The notes beneath the pieces were generated by a model, which was not told the DNA's origin, searched no databases, and saw only the letters and a list, made by a program, of their open reading frames with translations. From JBHIDJ01 sp046760105 (GTDB taxonomy: Bacteria > Pseudomonadota > Gammaproteobacteria > Acidiferrobacterales > SPGG2), in contig JBHIDJ010000039.1 in the NCBI GenBank assembly GCA_046760105.1, forward strand, positions 1-24,482: a DNA stretch of 24,482 nt, in the 5' to 3' direction. A program made the translations under genes and the position numbers. Shown here piece after piece: positions 9,142 through 18,574 of this stretch (position 1 is the stretch's first letter; the number at the start of each line of letters is the position of its first letter).

Positions 9142-11641
9142 TTCGGGGATGATAAATAGCCTCGCGTTCTCGTTGCGGGCACTGCGCCGTGACTGGCGCT
9201 CCGGCGAACTGCGAATCCTATCGATCGCACTACTCATCGCCGTGGGCAGCGTGACGGCAGTGGGCTTTTTTACGGATCGCGTACGGCAGGTAATGGCGCA
9301 GCAGGCGAGTGAGCTGTTGGCCGCAGACTTAGTGCTCGCATCGTCCGATCCCATCGATGTAGATCGTATTAAACGCGCCCAAGTCGACGCCCTACAGACG
9401 GCGCCGACGCTCAGTTTCCGTAGCATTGCGCTTGCGGGCGAGAAAACACAGCTCGTCGAGGTAAAGGCAGTCGGTACAGGCTATCCGCTGCGCGGGATGC
9501 TGCGAATCTCGGCGCAGCCGTTCGTGCCGGATCAGCCGACCCGGTTAATACCTGGCCGCGGCAAGGTTTGGGTGGATGTCCGTTTATTACAAGTGCTGGA
9601 TATATCCATCGGGCAACGCATCAACCTTGGAGAGATGACATTCACGGTCACCAGAGTATTGACGTACGAACCCGATCGTGGTGGTGATCTGTTCAGCATT
9701 GCGCCGCGGTTATTGATGAATATCACGGATGTACCGGCGACGCGCTTGATCCAAGCAGGTAGTCGCGTGCGCCATAAGTTGCTGCTGGCGGGCGAACGCA
9801 AAAACATACAGGCCTTTCGCCGTTGGCTCGCACCGCGGTTGACGGCAGCCGAGCGCCTCGTAACGCTGAAAGAAGGGCGGCCGGCGTTACGCGCAGCGCT
9901 CGAACGCGCAGAAAGTTTTCTCGGCTTGGCGGCGCTCGTGAGCGTATTTCTTGCCGGCGTTGCCATCGCCATGGCGGCACGCCGCTACGCTCAGCGTCAT
10001 CTGGATACGAGTGCGATCATGCGCTGTTTGGGCGCCACCCAGGGAACCATCATCAAAGTTTTTACCTGGGAGATGGCCGTGCTTGGTCTGGGAACGAGTC
10101 TTATTGGTTGTGCACTCGGTTACGGCGCGCATGCCGTATTGGCCGAAATACTGGCCGGACTGCTGGCGGCAACGTTGCCTCCGCCGTCTTTGCGACCAGC
10201 ATTTATTGGCTTGCCGATCGGCATGATAGTAGTGGCCGCCTTTGCCCTGCCGCCGCTGTTGGCGTTGAGACAGGTGTCTCCGGCGCGTGTGCTGCGCCGG
10301 GATCTCGGGCCCATGCCACCCCGAAGCCTGACTGTCTACAGCGTTGCGATTGTTACCATGACCCTGCTGATAGCATGGCAGGCCCGGGATTTGAAACTGA
10401 TCATCTATGTTATCGGTGGCACATTAACCACGGTCGCCGCTCTGGGCCTCGTAGCCTACGTTCTGGTAACCGTTTTGAAACGCCTGCGCCGACAGGTCGG
10501 CGTTGCCTGGCGCTTCGGTCTCGCCAACATCACACGTCGCGCGCAGGCAAGCGCGGCACAAGTCGTCGCCTTCGGGCTTGGCATTATGGTTTTACTGCTA
10601 CTGACCATTGTTCGCAGTGATTTGCTCGAGGGTTGGCGGCGCACCATCCCGCAGCAGGCCCCCAACCATTTTCTAATCAACATCCAACCGGACCAGGTAG
10701 AGGCGCTACGCGCGTTTCTGGACTCCCACAACGTCAGTGCGCCGGGGCTTTACCCGATGGTGCGCGCACGACTGACGGCTATCAACAAACAACCGGTGTC
10801 ACCGACGATGTTCGCTGACCCGCACGCGCGTCGTCATGCACATCGGGAGTTTAACCTGTCCTGGGCGTCACAGTTGCAGACAGATAACCGTGTGGTTGCC
10901 GGTCGCTGGTGGACGCCGGAAGAGCACGGCGGACCGATGATATCGTTCGAGCAAGGACTGGCGGAGACGCTGGGTATAAAAATCGGCGACGTGTTGACCT
11001 ACAACATCGCTGGCAGCGAGATCAACGTGGAGGTGACTAACCTGCGCGCGGTGGATTGGGACACCCTCAACGTGAATTTTTTCACCATAGTGCCACCCGG
11101 CGTGCTGAATGGTTTTCCCGCAACCTATATTACGAGTGTCTATCTGCCCACAGAAGGCAAACGTGTGCTCGCACCCATGGTCAAACAGTTTCCCAATGTG
11201 ACGGTATTAGATATCGAAGCGCTCATGACCAAGGTACGTCACATCATGGACCGTGTGAGCCTCGCTGTAGAGTATGTGTTTATTTTTACACTGTTAGCGG
11301 GGTTGGCGGTGCTCTACGCTGCGATTCAGGCAACACAGGACGAACGCCGTTACGAGAGCGCTGTATTGCGAACCCTCGGTGCGCGCCACCAGCAGATGCT
11401 GAGCAGCCTGATCGCCGAGTTCGTAGCTCTCGGTTTACTAGCTGGGACGTTGGCGGGTCTAAGCGCGTCCGTATTGGGGTACCTCCTAGCGGAACACGTC
11501 TTTCATCTTGATTATCACCTCAATCCTTGGGTCTGGCTCCTGGGCCTGGTCGGCGGTGCGGTCGGGATCGGCGTTGCCGGGACCCTGGGAACACGGTCAG
11601 CGCTGTACCAGCCACCTACAAAGACCTTGCGGGAAGTTTAA
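9128..11641 (+). CDS. ybbP: FtsX-family ABC permease YbbP
   Basis: An 837-residue inner membrane protein, length close to E. coli YbbP. I chose ATG 9128 with AAGGA just upstream; ATG 9149 is an alternative. An N-terminal membrane helix (about residues 20-42) is followed by a large periplasmic domain with the YbbP-like APRLLMNITDV and TRLIQAGSRV stretches. A first FtsX-like membrane domain begins near residue 263 and contains the IMRCLGAT loop. Central helices lie around 405-495. A second periplasmic domain contains NHFLINIQPDQVEALRAF and PMVRARLTAIN. A terminal FtsX domain begins near 715, with the LRTLGARHQQM loop that contacts the ATPase. Together with YbbA this forms a type VII-like ABC system. 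A short hairpin follows the stop. Confidence 0.94.
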   Translation: MKGTDSGMINSLAFSLRALRRDWRSGELRILSIALLIAVGSVTAVGFFTDRVRQVMAQQASELLAADLVLASSDPIDVDRIKRAQVDALQTAPTLSFRSIALAGEKTQLVEVKAVGTGYPLRGMLRISAQPFVPDQPTRLIPGRGKVWVDVRLLQVLDISIGQRINLGEMTFTVTRVLTYEPDRGGDLFSIAPRLLMNITDVPATRLIQAGSRVRHKLLLAGERKNIQAFRRWLAPRLTAAERLVTLKEGRPALRAALERAESFLGLAALVSVFLAGVAIAMAARRYAQRHLDTSAIMRCLGATQGTIIKVFTWEMAVLGLGTSLIGCALGYGAHAVLAEILAGLLAATLPPPSLRPAFIGLPIGMIVVAAFALPPLLALRQVSPARVLRRDLGPMPPRSLTVYSVAIVTMTLLIAWQARDLKLIIYVIGGTLTTVAALGLVAYVLVTVLKRLRRQVGVAWRFGLANITRRAQASAAQVVAFGLGIMVLLLLTIVRSDLLEGWRRTIPQQAPNHFLINIQPDQVEALRAFLDSHNVSAPGLYPMVRARLTAINKQPVSPTMFADPHARRHAHREFNLSWASQLQTDNRVVAGRWWTPEEHGGPMISFEQGLAETLGIKIGDVLTYNIAGSEINVEVTNLRAVDWDTLNVNFFTIVPPGVLNGFPATYITSVYLPTEGKRVLAPMVKQFPNVTVLDIEALMTKVRHIMDRVSLAVEYVFIFTLLAGLAVLYAAIQATQDERRYESAVLRTLGARHQQMLSSLIAEFVALGLLAGTLAGLSASVLGYLLAEHVFHLDYHLNPWVWLLGLVGGAVGIGVAGTLGTRSALYQPPTKTLREV

Positions 11642-11676
11642 CCCTGCACCTTTTGGGCCGGCACAAAGATGCGGGG
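11642..11676 (+). terminator. hairpin immediately after ybbP
   Basis: CCCTGCA and TGCGGGG (one G-T pair) plus an inner CTTT / AAAG extension form a long interrupted stem starting one base after the ybbP stop. No T-run follows, so it may be a processing or rho-protected end. Part of it can alternatively pair with 11703-11710 ahead of frmA. Confidence 0.4.
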
Positions 11677-11731
11677 TAAGATCATAGGCTGTCTTAGTGC
11701 GTTTTGTGCCACTCACTTCGGAGGATAAATA

Positions 11732-12841
<1,110 letters not shown>

Positions 12842-12875
12842 GAGTTGGTGTACTTACGACCAATGGCAAGACAAA

Positions 12876-12964
12876 CTCAACGCAAAGACGCAGAGGAACG
12901 TAGAGTTTTCCATTGTCAAAAAAAGATTTTAGAATTCTTTGCGTGTTAGCGCCTTAGCGTTGAG
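12876..12964. repeat. imperfect intergenic inverted repeat (REP-like)
   Basis: CTCAACGC (12876-12883) and GCGTTGAG (12957-12964) are perfect arms, and the inner ~10 bases on each side are partly complementary (AAAGACGCAG against TTAGCGCCTTA). The motif of clustered 'cgcaaagacgcagag' type resembles dispersed intergenic palindromes I know from environmental proteobacterial genomes. It lies between frmA and the dioxygenase gene and may also serve as a transcript end. Confidence 0.5.
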
Positions 12965-13063
12965 CAGTTTTTGGGTGCACGCGACTGAACTTTTCTGAAA
13001 AGCAGCTTTCTTATATTCCATAGTTCATCAGACTCGCCGTCACGAGACGGCTAGGAGCGCTAA

Positions 13064-13735
13064 ATGAAACAGGAATTTAACCCTTCAAGACGGCGTGTAC
13101 TTGCCGGTTCGCTATCTGCGCTGGGTTTGATGGCAGTGGCCCCTGTGCGGCGATCGCATGCTGCCGAACTCATGCGCACACCGCGGCAAAGTCGCGGACC
13201 GTTTTACCCCACAAGTATCCCGCTTGATTCCGACAATGACCTGGTGACTATCAAGGGAAGGTCTGGATTCGCCAGCGGCGAGATCACCAATGTCGTTGGT
13301 CGCGTACTTAATGAGCGCGGTCGACCTATCGCCGGTGCGCATATAGAGATCTGGCAGTGCGATGCCAACGGTCGCTATCATCACCCCTGGGACCGGCGCA
13401 ATGTCCCACTGGATCCGAATTTTCAGGGCTATGGCCGCTTTACCACCGGTGACGATGGCGCCTACCGGTTCCGCACGATCAAACCCGTCCCCTATCCGGG
13501 CCGCGCGCCGCACATTCATTTTGCCATCAGCGGACCCGGTACAGAGCCGCTGGTGACGCAAATGTATGTGGCTGGGGCCCCCGAAAACGAGCACGATTGG
13601 ATATTAAACAACATACGCGATGCGCGGGCTCGCGAGCGCCTGATCGTAAAAATGGAACAACATGCGGATGTCCCGGGCGAGCTCGTCGGCAGTTTCGATA
13701 TCGTGCTGGCCGCCGATGGGCGGTTTGAATCCTAG
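13064..13735 (+). CDS. Tat-exported intradiol ring-cleavage dioxygenase (protocatechuate 3,4-dioxygenase-like)
   Basis: A 223-residue protein with TAGGAG ten bases before the ATG. The N-terminus is a twin-arginine signal (PSRRRVLAGSLSALGLMAVAP, ending SHAAE), so it is predicted to be exported folded with its metal. The mature part is a single intradiol dioxygenase beta-sandwich. The Fe(III) ligands expected for the family are all visible: Tyr105 (NGRYHHP), Tyr144 (PVPYPG), His150 and His152 (APHIHF). Such enzymes open catechol-type rings between the hydroxyls. No pca or cat genes are nearby, it is shorter than PcaH, and it lacks a partner subunit gene. The substrate is therefore open; a periplasmic or extracellular aromatic, such as a lignin- or humic-derived catechol, is an inference. 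Confidence 0.88.
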   Translation: MKQEFNPSRRRVLAGSLSALGLMAVAPVRRSHAAELMRTPRQSRGPFYPTSIPLDSDNDLVTIKGRSGFASGEITNVVGRVLNERGRPIAGAHIEIWQCDANGRYHHPWDRRNVPLDPNFQGYGRFTTGDDGAYRFRTIKPVPYPGRAPHIHFAISGPGTEPLVTQMYVAGAPENEHDWILNNIRDARARERLIVKMEQHADVPGELVGSFDIVLAADGRFES

Positions 13736-13740
13736 TAACG

Positions 13741-13805
13741 GGTGGTGAGCAAAAAGCCAGTTTGTTGATTATGAATAAGAGTGGTGTTCTTCGCTGCTCA
13801 CTACT
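13741..13805. repeat. inverted repeat after the dioxygenase gene
   Basis: GTGAGCA (13745-13751) and TGCTCAC (13795-13801) form a 7-bp perfect stem, extended by two more pairs, with a 43-base loop. It lies in the 150-base gap before the ndh-like gene, five bases after the dioxygenase stop. Confidence 0.4.
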
Positions 13806-13887
13806 AGCTACCAGCAACTTATTCCTAGATAACCACTGTCACGTCTTTTCCTGCTGCCTTCCGCGTAGCAACTGAATACCCGTGTCG

Positions 13888-15198
13888 ATGACGCAAAAAC
13901 ATCGAATTGCCATCGTTGGTGGTGGTGCGGGGGGATTGGAACTGGTAACGCGTCTCGGCGATAAGATCGGCAAGAAGACAGAAATCAGTCTTATTGACGC
14001 GAGCCCCATACACATCTGGAAGCCGATGCTACACGACGTGGCAGCAGGCACGCTGGATGTCGGTGAAGATGAACTTGAATACCTGGCACAAGCACGCTGG
14101 CATCATTTTCGCTTTCGTTTTGGTCGTATGGAAGGGCTCGCTCGGAAGAAACAAGAGGTTTATCTTGCACCGACTTATGATGATGAAGGCGTCGAGATCA
14201 TTCCGCGGCGTACGTTCCACTACGACACGTTGGTATTAGCGGTGGGCAGCGTGAGCAACGATTTCGGCGTCAAAGGCGTACAGGAGCATTGCCTGTTCTT
14301 GGACACGACCGCGCAGGCCGAGGATTTTCACAGACGCATGCTAAATGCGCTCATCCGCGCGCACAGCATGGGAGGGCCGACAGAGCCTGCGCAGCTGCAT
14401 GTGACGATTGTCGGAGGCGGCGCCACCGGCAGCGAACTGGCGGCACAATTGCATCACGTCACACAGCAACTTTCCGCCTATGGGTTGGACCAGGTTATCC
14501 CCGAACGTGACATCAAGCTAAATATCATCGAGGCGTCAGAGCGCATCTTGCCTGCGCTTCCCCCGCGCCTGTCCGCAGCAGCGGAAGCGCAGCTAACACG
14601 TTTAGGTGTTGCCGTGCACGTCGGTGAGCGAGTTGTCGAAGTAACCGCGCAGGGCGTAGAGACGCAAAGCGGTCGATTTATTCCTGCCGGCATTACCGTC
14701 TGGGCGGCCGGTATCAAGGCTCCCGATTTTCTCAAAGACCTCGATGGTCTCGAGAGCAACCACCTCAACCAACTCCTGGTTCGGCGAACATTACAGACGA
14801 CACGCGATGACGCCGTCTTTGCCCTTGGCGATTGCGCTGCGTGCCCCCGTCCCGGGAGCGAAGGTGGGATCGTACCCCCGCGAGCGCAGGCAGCCCACCA
14901 ACAGGCATCACTGCTGGTGACGTCACTGCGCAACCGTCTCCGAGGTAAATCCCTGCCCAACTACACGTACCGTGATTACGGCTCATTGGTTGCCCTTGGG
15001 AGGTACAGCACTGTCGGTACGCTGATGAATAGACTATTTCGCGGCAGCATTATGGTCGAAGGCGTTATCGCGCGCTTGGTTTATATGTCGCTGTATAAAA
15101 TGCATCAGGTCGCACTCTTCGGCTGGTACCGGGTCGTACTGCTCACACTGGCAAATTTGCTGCGTCGACGCGTCTATCCCGAGATAAAGCTTCACTAG
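13888..15198 (+). CDS. ndh: type II NADH dehydrogenase (NDH-2) / pyridine nucleotide-disulphide oxidoreductase
   Basis: A 436-residue flavoprotein from ATG 13888; a GTG two codons earlier is possible, and neither has a clear ribosome site. The first dinucleotide motif, IAIVGGGAGGLEL, near the N-terminus binds FAD. The second, VTIVGGGATGSELAAQL around residue 175, binds NADH, and AVFALGDCAACP contacts the flavin. The HIWKPMLHDVAAG segment and the ending (MNRLFRGSIMVEGVIARLVYMSLYKM, continuing to RRRVYPEI) are typical of NDH-2. The C-terminal amphipathic part would dock on the inner membrane, where the enzyme passes electrons from NADH to quinone without proton pumping. A sulfide:quinone reductase is less likely because the paired redox cysteines are not evident. 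It is separated from both neighbours by more than 150 bases. Confidence 0.88.
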   Translation: MTQKHRIAIVGGGAGGLELVTRLGDKIGKKTEISLIDASPIHIWKPMLHDVAAGTLDVGEDELEYLAQARWHHFRFRFGRMEGLARKKQEVYLAPTYDDEGVEIIPRRTFHYDTLVLAVGSVSNDFGVKGVQEHCLFLDTTAQAEDFHRRMLNALIRAHSMGGPTEPAQLHVTIVGGGATGSELAAQLHHVTQQLSAYGLDQVIPERDIKLNIIEASERILPALPPRLSAAAEAQLTRLGVAVHVGERVVEVTAQGVETQSGRFIPAGITVWAAGIKAPDFLKDLDGLESNHLNQLLVRRTLQTTRDDAVFALGDCAACPRPGSEGGIVPPRAQAAHQQASLLVTSLRNRLRGKSLPNYTYRDYGSLVALGRYSTVGTLMNRLFRGSIMVEGVIARLVYMSLYKMHQVALFGWYRVVLLTLANLLRRRVYPEIKLH

Positions 15199-15357
15199 CA
15201 GAGTGCAAGCGCGGTTTTGCTTTTGCATCCTCAGCTCCGTCAACGGTACGTGTACCACCTCTCTCCGCGTGGCATTTATCCTGCGACTGGACCTTCGGTA
15301 TCAGAGACGGTAGCCTCAGAAACGAACGTGGATGAACGAAGGTGGCAGGCAACGCTC

Positions 15358-16311
15358 ATGAGAAAAATCTCGGCAAAACGTGCTACAGTACAGGTCGCAA
15401 AAAAATTCGTTCACCCCAGCAAATTCTTGCAACTCTTGCGGCTTGCGAGAAAAAGCAAGCACTCCCCCAGGGCTATTGACGACCCCCAGTTAAGAGTCTA
15501 TTCGCAAATTCTAGCAGGAGATTTCCTCCACCTTGGCTATTTTGATGATCCTTCCATCGCTCCTGAAGCATTAAGCTTGCATGACATTGAACAGGCTCAG
15601 TTGCGGTACGCACAACTCCTTTTGGAACAGATGTCTGACAAGGATGCTCCAGTACTTGATGTTGGCTGTGGGATGGGTGGATTGTTGAGTCTTCTGCTTG
15701 AGAAGGGGTTCTCTCCTGTGGCGCTGACGCCGGACCGTGCGCAAGCTCTGTATATTACGAAAAAGTACCCGACGATTCCCATCATTGAGGGAAAGTTTGA
15801 GGAAATGCCGGAGGAACGCTATAAGACATCTTTCGGCACAATCATTACTTCCGAGTCTTTTCAGTACCTGGACTTGAACAAGGCACTTTCAATGGTTGAC
15901 CGACTGTTAACAGCGGGAGGCCGATGGATTGTTAGTGACGTTTTTCGAATCAGGAAAACAGCCGAGCGCAGATCGGGCCATATGTGGGAGGACTTTCTAG
16001 AAAAAATACAGGAGACAAGCTGCAAGATTATTTATCAGCAAGACATTACAGAAAATGTACTTCCAACGCTAGGCTACGTCGATATGTGGGGAAGGAAAGC
16101 GGGGCTTCCTGCGATCACGTTCTCGATCGAGAAACTACAGAAAAAACACCCTGCTATTTACTTTTTGCTGGAAGAATTGATCGAAGATTTGAAACTATAT
16201 GTAACCAGTCACTTAGATCTGATTAGCCCGGAGATTTATGTCCGCGAGAAAAAGTATATGTTGCTTGTCATGGAAAAGGTATCCAAGGCTACGCCTTCCA
16301 TGCAACACTAG
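15358..16311 (+). CDS. class I SAM-dependent methyltransferase, substrate unknown
   Basis: A 317-residue protein from ATG 15358. A longer frame reaches a TTG at 15217, but the extra 47 residues show nothing conserved. The N-terminal ~100 residues are basic and helical. Motif I is VLDVGCGMGGLLSLLLEKG, followed by VALTPDRAQALYI, a GKFEEMP turn, IITSESFQYLDL, and LLTAGGRWIVSDVF. The LTPDRAQ stretch and the preceding QAQLRYAQLLLEQM helix recall the cyclopropane synthase / small-molecule C-methyltransferase group, but I cannot name a substrate. Base composition is distinctly A+T-richer than its neighbours: two sampled 60-base stretches have 25 and 23 G+C, against 39 in a stretch of the preceding gene. 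This suggests recent acquisition. No mobile-element genes flank it. Confidence 0.85.
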   Translation: MRKISAKRATVQVAKKFVHPSKFLQLLRLARKSKHSPRAIDDPQLRVYSQILAGDFLHLGYFDDPSIAPEALSLHDIEQAQLRYAQLLLEQMSDKDAPVLDVGCGMGGLLSLLLEKGFSPVALTPDRAQALYITKKYPTIPIIEGKFEEMPEERYKTSFGTIITSESFQYLDLNKALSMVDRLLTAGGRWIVSDVFRIRKTAERRSGHMWEDFLEKIQETSCKIIYQQDITENVLPTLGYVDMWGRKAGLPAITFSIEKLQKKHPAIYFLLEELIEDLKLYVTSHLDLISPEIYVREKKYMLLVMEKVSKATPSMQH

Positions 16312-16333
16312 CCGGTTTCGCTACGCCTTGGAT
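16281..16333. repeat. inverted repeat spanning the 3' end of the methyltransferase gene
   Basis: ATCCAAGGC (16281-16289) and GCCTTGGAT (16325-16333) are perfect 9-base complements flanking the stop codon at 16309-16311. Each arm is also joined to a CTACGCCTT word, giving a short direct repeat. It may act as a transcript end or mark an insertion boundary. Confidence 0.5.
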
Positions 16334-16534
16334 CCATCGATTGCGCAATTCTTTGTGCGCTATTTGTTTCGGTCCGTCGCGCCCTTTATGCCGTCGCGTT
16401 CTATGTGCTGAGGGAACACGGATTCTGGTGACACGCCAGCGGGTTCGCATTCGCGGAAGTAGCGGTTGCCGGGCCGCCAGCACGCGGGTATGCTTCTAGA
16501 TTCCGCGCTGAAACAGCTTTGCCGGGAGACGACC

Positions 16535-18193
16535 ATGAATTTGATGACTGCCCTAGAGCAAAAGCTCGGCCTCAAGACCGTTCACTACAAACACAATCTC
16601 TCTAAGGATCAGCTGTTCCACGAGGCCATCGCGAACGACCGCGGACGCATACGCAGCGACGGTCCTGACACCGAACAGAAGGCCTACGCGACAAAACTCG
16701 GCGTGAAAGGCCCACTCATTTTTTTTACTGACCCCACCTGCACGGGTCGTCCTGTGAAGGATACCTTCGCCGTGGCGTGGCCAGAAGTCGAAAGCGATAT
16801 CTGGTGGAAGGATAATCTCCAGAAATATGAACCCGAGAAGTACACCGGCTTGCTCAAGCGCGTGGTCGATTACCTCAATGAACGCCACGCGACGCTTTAT
16901 GTGCAAGACGTCTACGCTGGTGCCGATGGGAGCTATTCCGTACCGTACCGCTTCGTGGGCGAGTATGCCACGCACGCTATGTTTGCTCGGAACATGTTCC
17001 CCAAGCACGTCGACGGCGTAGCGGATGCCGAAGGGAAGCGCTGGACCATGCTCAATGTGCCGTCCTTCCGCTGCGAACCTAACCGCGACGGAAGCCTTTC
17101 TGAACGCGCGGTAATCATCGATTTTCGCAACCAGATCTGCCTCGTCGCCGGGCGTGCGGACTATTGCGGCGTCGTCAAGAAGACGATCTTTACCGTGATG
17201 AACTTTCTGCTGCCCAATCAGCGACTTCTGTCGATGCATTGCTCCGGCAACATCGGTGCCCGCGGGGACACGGCGATTATGTTTGGGCTCTCGGGTACCG
17301 GCAAGACGACGCTCTCGGCCGATCCCGACCGCAAGCTTATCGGGGATGATGAGCACGGTTGGACGAGTATAGGTGTCTCTAATCTCGAGGACGGGTGCTA
17401 CGCGAAACTCATTGATCTGGATAAACAGGCTGAGCCGATCATTGCCGCGGCGCTCTCGATGGAGGGCACGATCATTGAAAACGTGCCGTCGCGCGCGGAC
17501 GAGCCGTTGGAACAAACCGACCCGCAAGACCTTGACCTTACCGATCGTTCGATTACCGAGAACACGCGATTCTCGTATCCGCTTACGTGTAATCCAAACG
17601 TGGCGGACGGAGCGAAGGGCGGCCATCCGGAGACCATCGTGTTGCTTACGGCCGACGCGTTTGGCGTGCTGCCGCCAGTCTCCATCCTTGAGGGTAAAGA
17701 CGTCATGTACCATTTTGTGCAGGGCTTTACGTCGAAGCTCGCTGGCACCGAGGTCGGGCTGAAAGAGCCCGAGGCCGCCTTCAGCGCCTGCTTTGGTGCA
17801 CCATTTATGTCGCACCGTCCGTCGGTGTACGCGAATTTGTTGCACGAAAACATGGAAAAGCACGATGCCCGTTGTATTCTCCTCAACACGGGATGGCACG
17901 GCGGTCCGGCGGGCAAAGCGCCACGCATTTCCATTCGCGACACGCGTACACTTCTAGACGCGGCGCTGCGCGGCGACCTGCATGCGGATGACATGGAGTA
18001 CGACATGCACCCCGTGTTCAATCTGCGCATGCCGAGACACTGCCCAGGAGTGGATTCTCACATCTTGGATCCACGCCGCGCGTGGACGGACAAGGCCGAC
18101 TACGATGCTGCTGCCGAAAAGCTGCGCAACATGTTCCGCGCTAATTTTGAAAGGAACAGCTTTAAGGGCTTCGGCATCGACGCGGTGATGTAG
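16535..18193 (+). CDS. pckA: phosphoenolpyruvate carboxykinase (ATP)
   Basis: A 552-residue cytosolic enzyme converting oxaloacetate + ATP to PEP + CO2 + ADP in gluconeogenesis. I chose ATG 16535, with GGGAG seven bases upstream, over a TTG at 16466. The ATP-type P-loop GLSGTGKTTLS starts at residue 251 (Lys257), and the metal-binding kinase-2 motif LIGDDEHGW follows near 270. Substrate-side motifs include YATHAMFARNMF, LLSMHCSGNIG, NTRFSYPLTCNPN and the Arg in RISIRDTR. GTP-type enzymes have different motifs, so the ATP class is clear. It is slightly longer than most PckA. It stands alone, with 223 bases upstream and a highly folded segment directly after the stop. It works at the same metabolic node as PpdK at 3597. 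Confidence 0.97.
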   Translation: MNLMTALEQKLGLKTVHYKHNLSKDQLFHEAIANDRGRIRSDGPDTEQKAYATKLGVKGPLIFFTDPTCTGRPVKDTFAVAWPEVESDIWWKDNLQKYEPEKYTGLLKRVVDYLNERHATLYVQDVYAGADGSYSVPYRFVGEYATHAMFARNMFPKHVDGVADAEGKRWTMLNVPSFRCEPNRDGSLSERAVIIDFRNQICLVAGRADYCGVVKKTIFTVMNFLLPNQRLLSMHCSGNIGARGDTAIMFGLSGTGKTTLSADPDRKLIGDDEHGWTSIGVSNLEDGCYAKLIDLDKQAEPIIAAALSMEGTIIENVPSRADEPLEQTDPQDLDLTDRSITENTRFSYPLTCNPNVADGAKGGHPETIVLLTADAFGVLPPVSILEGKDVMYHFVQGFTSKLAGTEVGLKEPEAAFSACFGAPFMSHRPSVYANLLHENMEKHDARCILLNTGWHGGPAGKAPRISIRDTRTLLDAALRGDLHADDMEYDMHPVFNLRMPRHCPGVDSHILDPRRAWTDKADYDAAAEKLRNMFRANFERNSFKGFGIDAVM

Positions 18194-18574
18194 CATACCG
18201 TCCGTAGCGTCTCGCTGTTCGATTGTATTGTCGGCCGGGATCTCCTAGATCGGGTTGATATCGAGTCGCGAGCGCGACTATGAGACGCTGGACGTAACCG
18301 TATTGTGCCGCTTCACGTCAACGAGACGACACCGGCTTGACCGTCTGCAGTGCGCTGGTGTCGATCACTGGCGGCGCGGATCGACGAATCGGCGCAACAC
18401 GTTTCGCTGAAAGACCACAACCCCACCCTTCCAAATGTGGCTCAGTTTTTGCTCCATGAGAGCCACCAGCCCAATGCCGGCAGAGCGCTGACGCTGGCAC
18501 TGGGATCCCAGGCTGCGGTGGCAGCATTCGGTTGGTCCGCGATCAGCCGCCTCTTCTTGGAAAGGAGTCTGACG
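18194..18574. other. intergenic region after pckA
   Basis: The first 100 of these 381 bases are taken up by the nested inverted repeats listed separately. The remainder is G+C-rich and has open frames on both strands (for example a frame running into the gene at 18575), but none shows conserved features or a good ribosome site. I support no gene here. Confidence 0.5.
18199..18294 (+). ncRNA. predicted three-way-junction fold in the pckA 3' region
   Basis: Nested inverted repeats start six bases after the pckA stop. The outer stem pairs 18199-18203 and 18206-18213 with 18290-18294 and 18282-18289: CGTCC plus AGCGTCTC, with a two-base GT bulge. Inside are GATCT-cct-AGATC (18239-18251) and AGTCGCG-ag-CGCGACT (18264-18279). 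All 25 pairs in the three stems are Watson-Crick. No T-run follows, so it does not look like a standard terminator. It could be a 3' UTR element, a cruciform or a small RNA. The pairing is seen directly; the function is unknown. Confidence 0.45.

Noticed and set aside
9823..10620. 265-residue frame inside ybbP
   Set aside because: Out-of-frame shadow of ybbP; Arg/His/Cys-rich composition and no domain.
15217..15357. 47-residue N-terminal extension of the methyltransferase from TTG
   Set aside because: No ribosome site and no conserved sequence; ATG 15358 gives a normal-looking start.
16553..17899. 448-residue minus-strand frame opposite pckA
   Set aside because: Antisense of a highly conserved gene; long open antisense frames are common in G+C-rich genes with strong codon bias.
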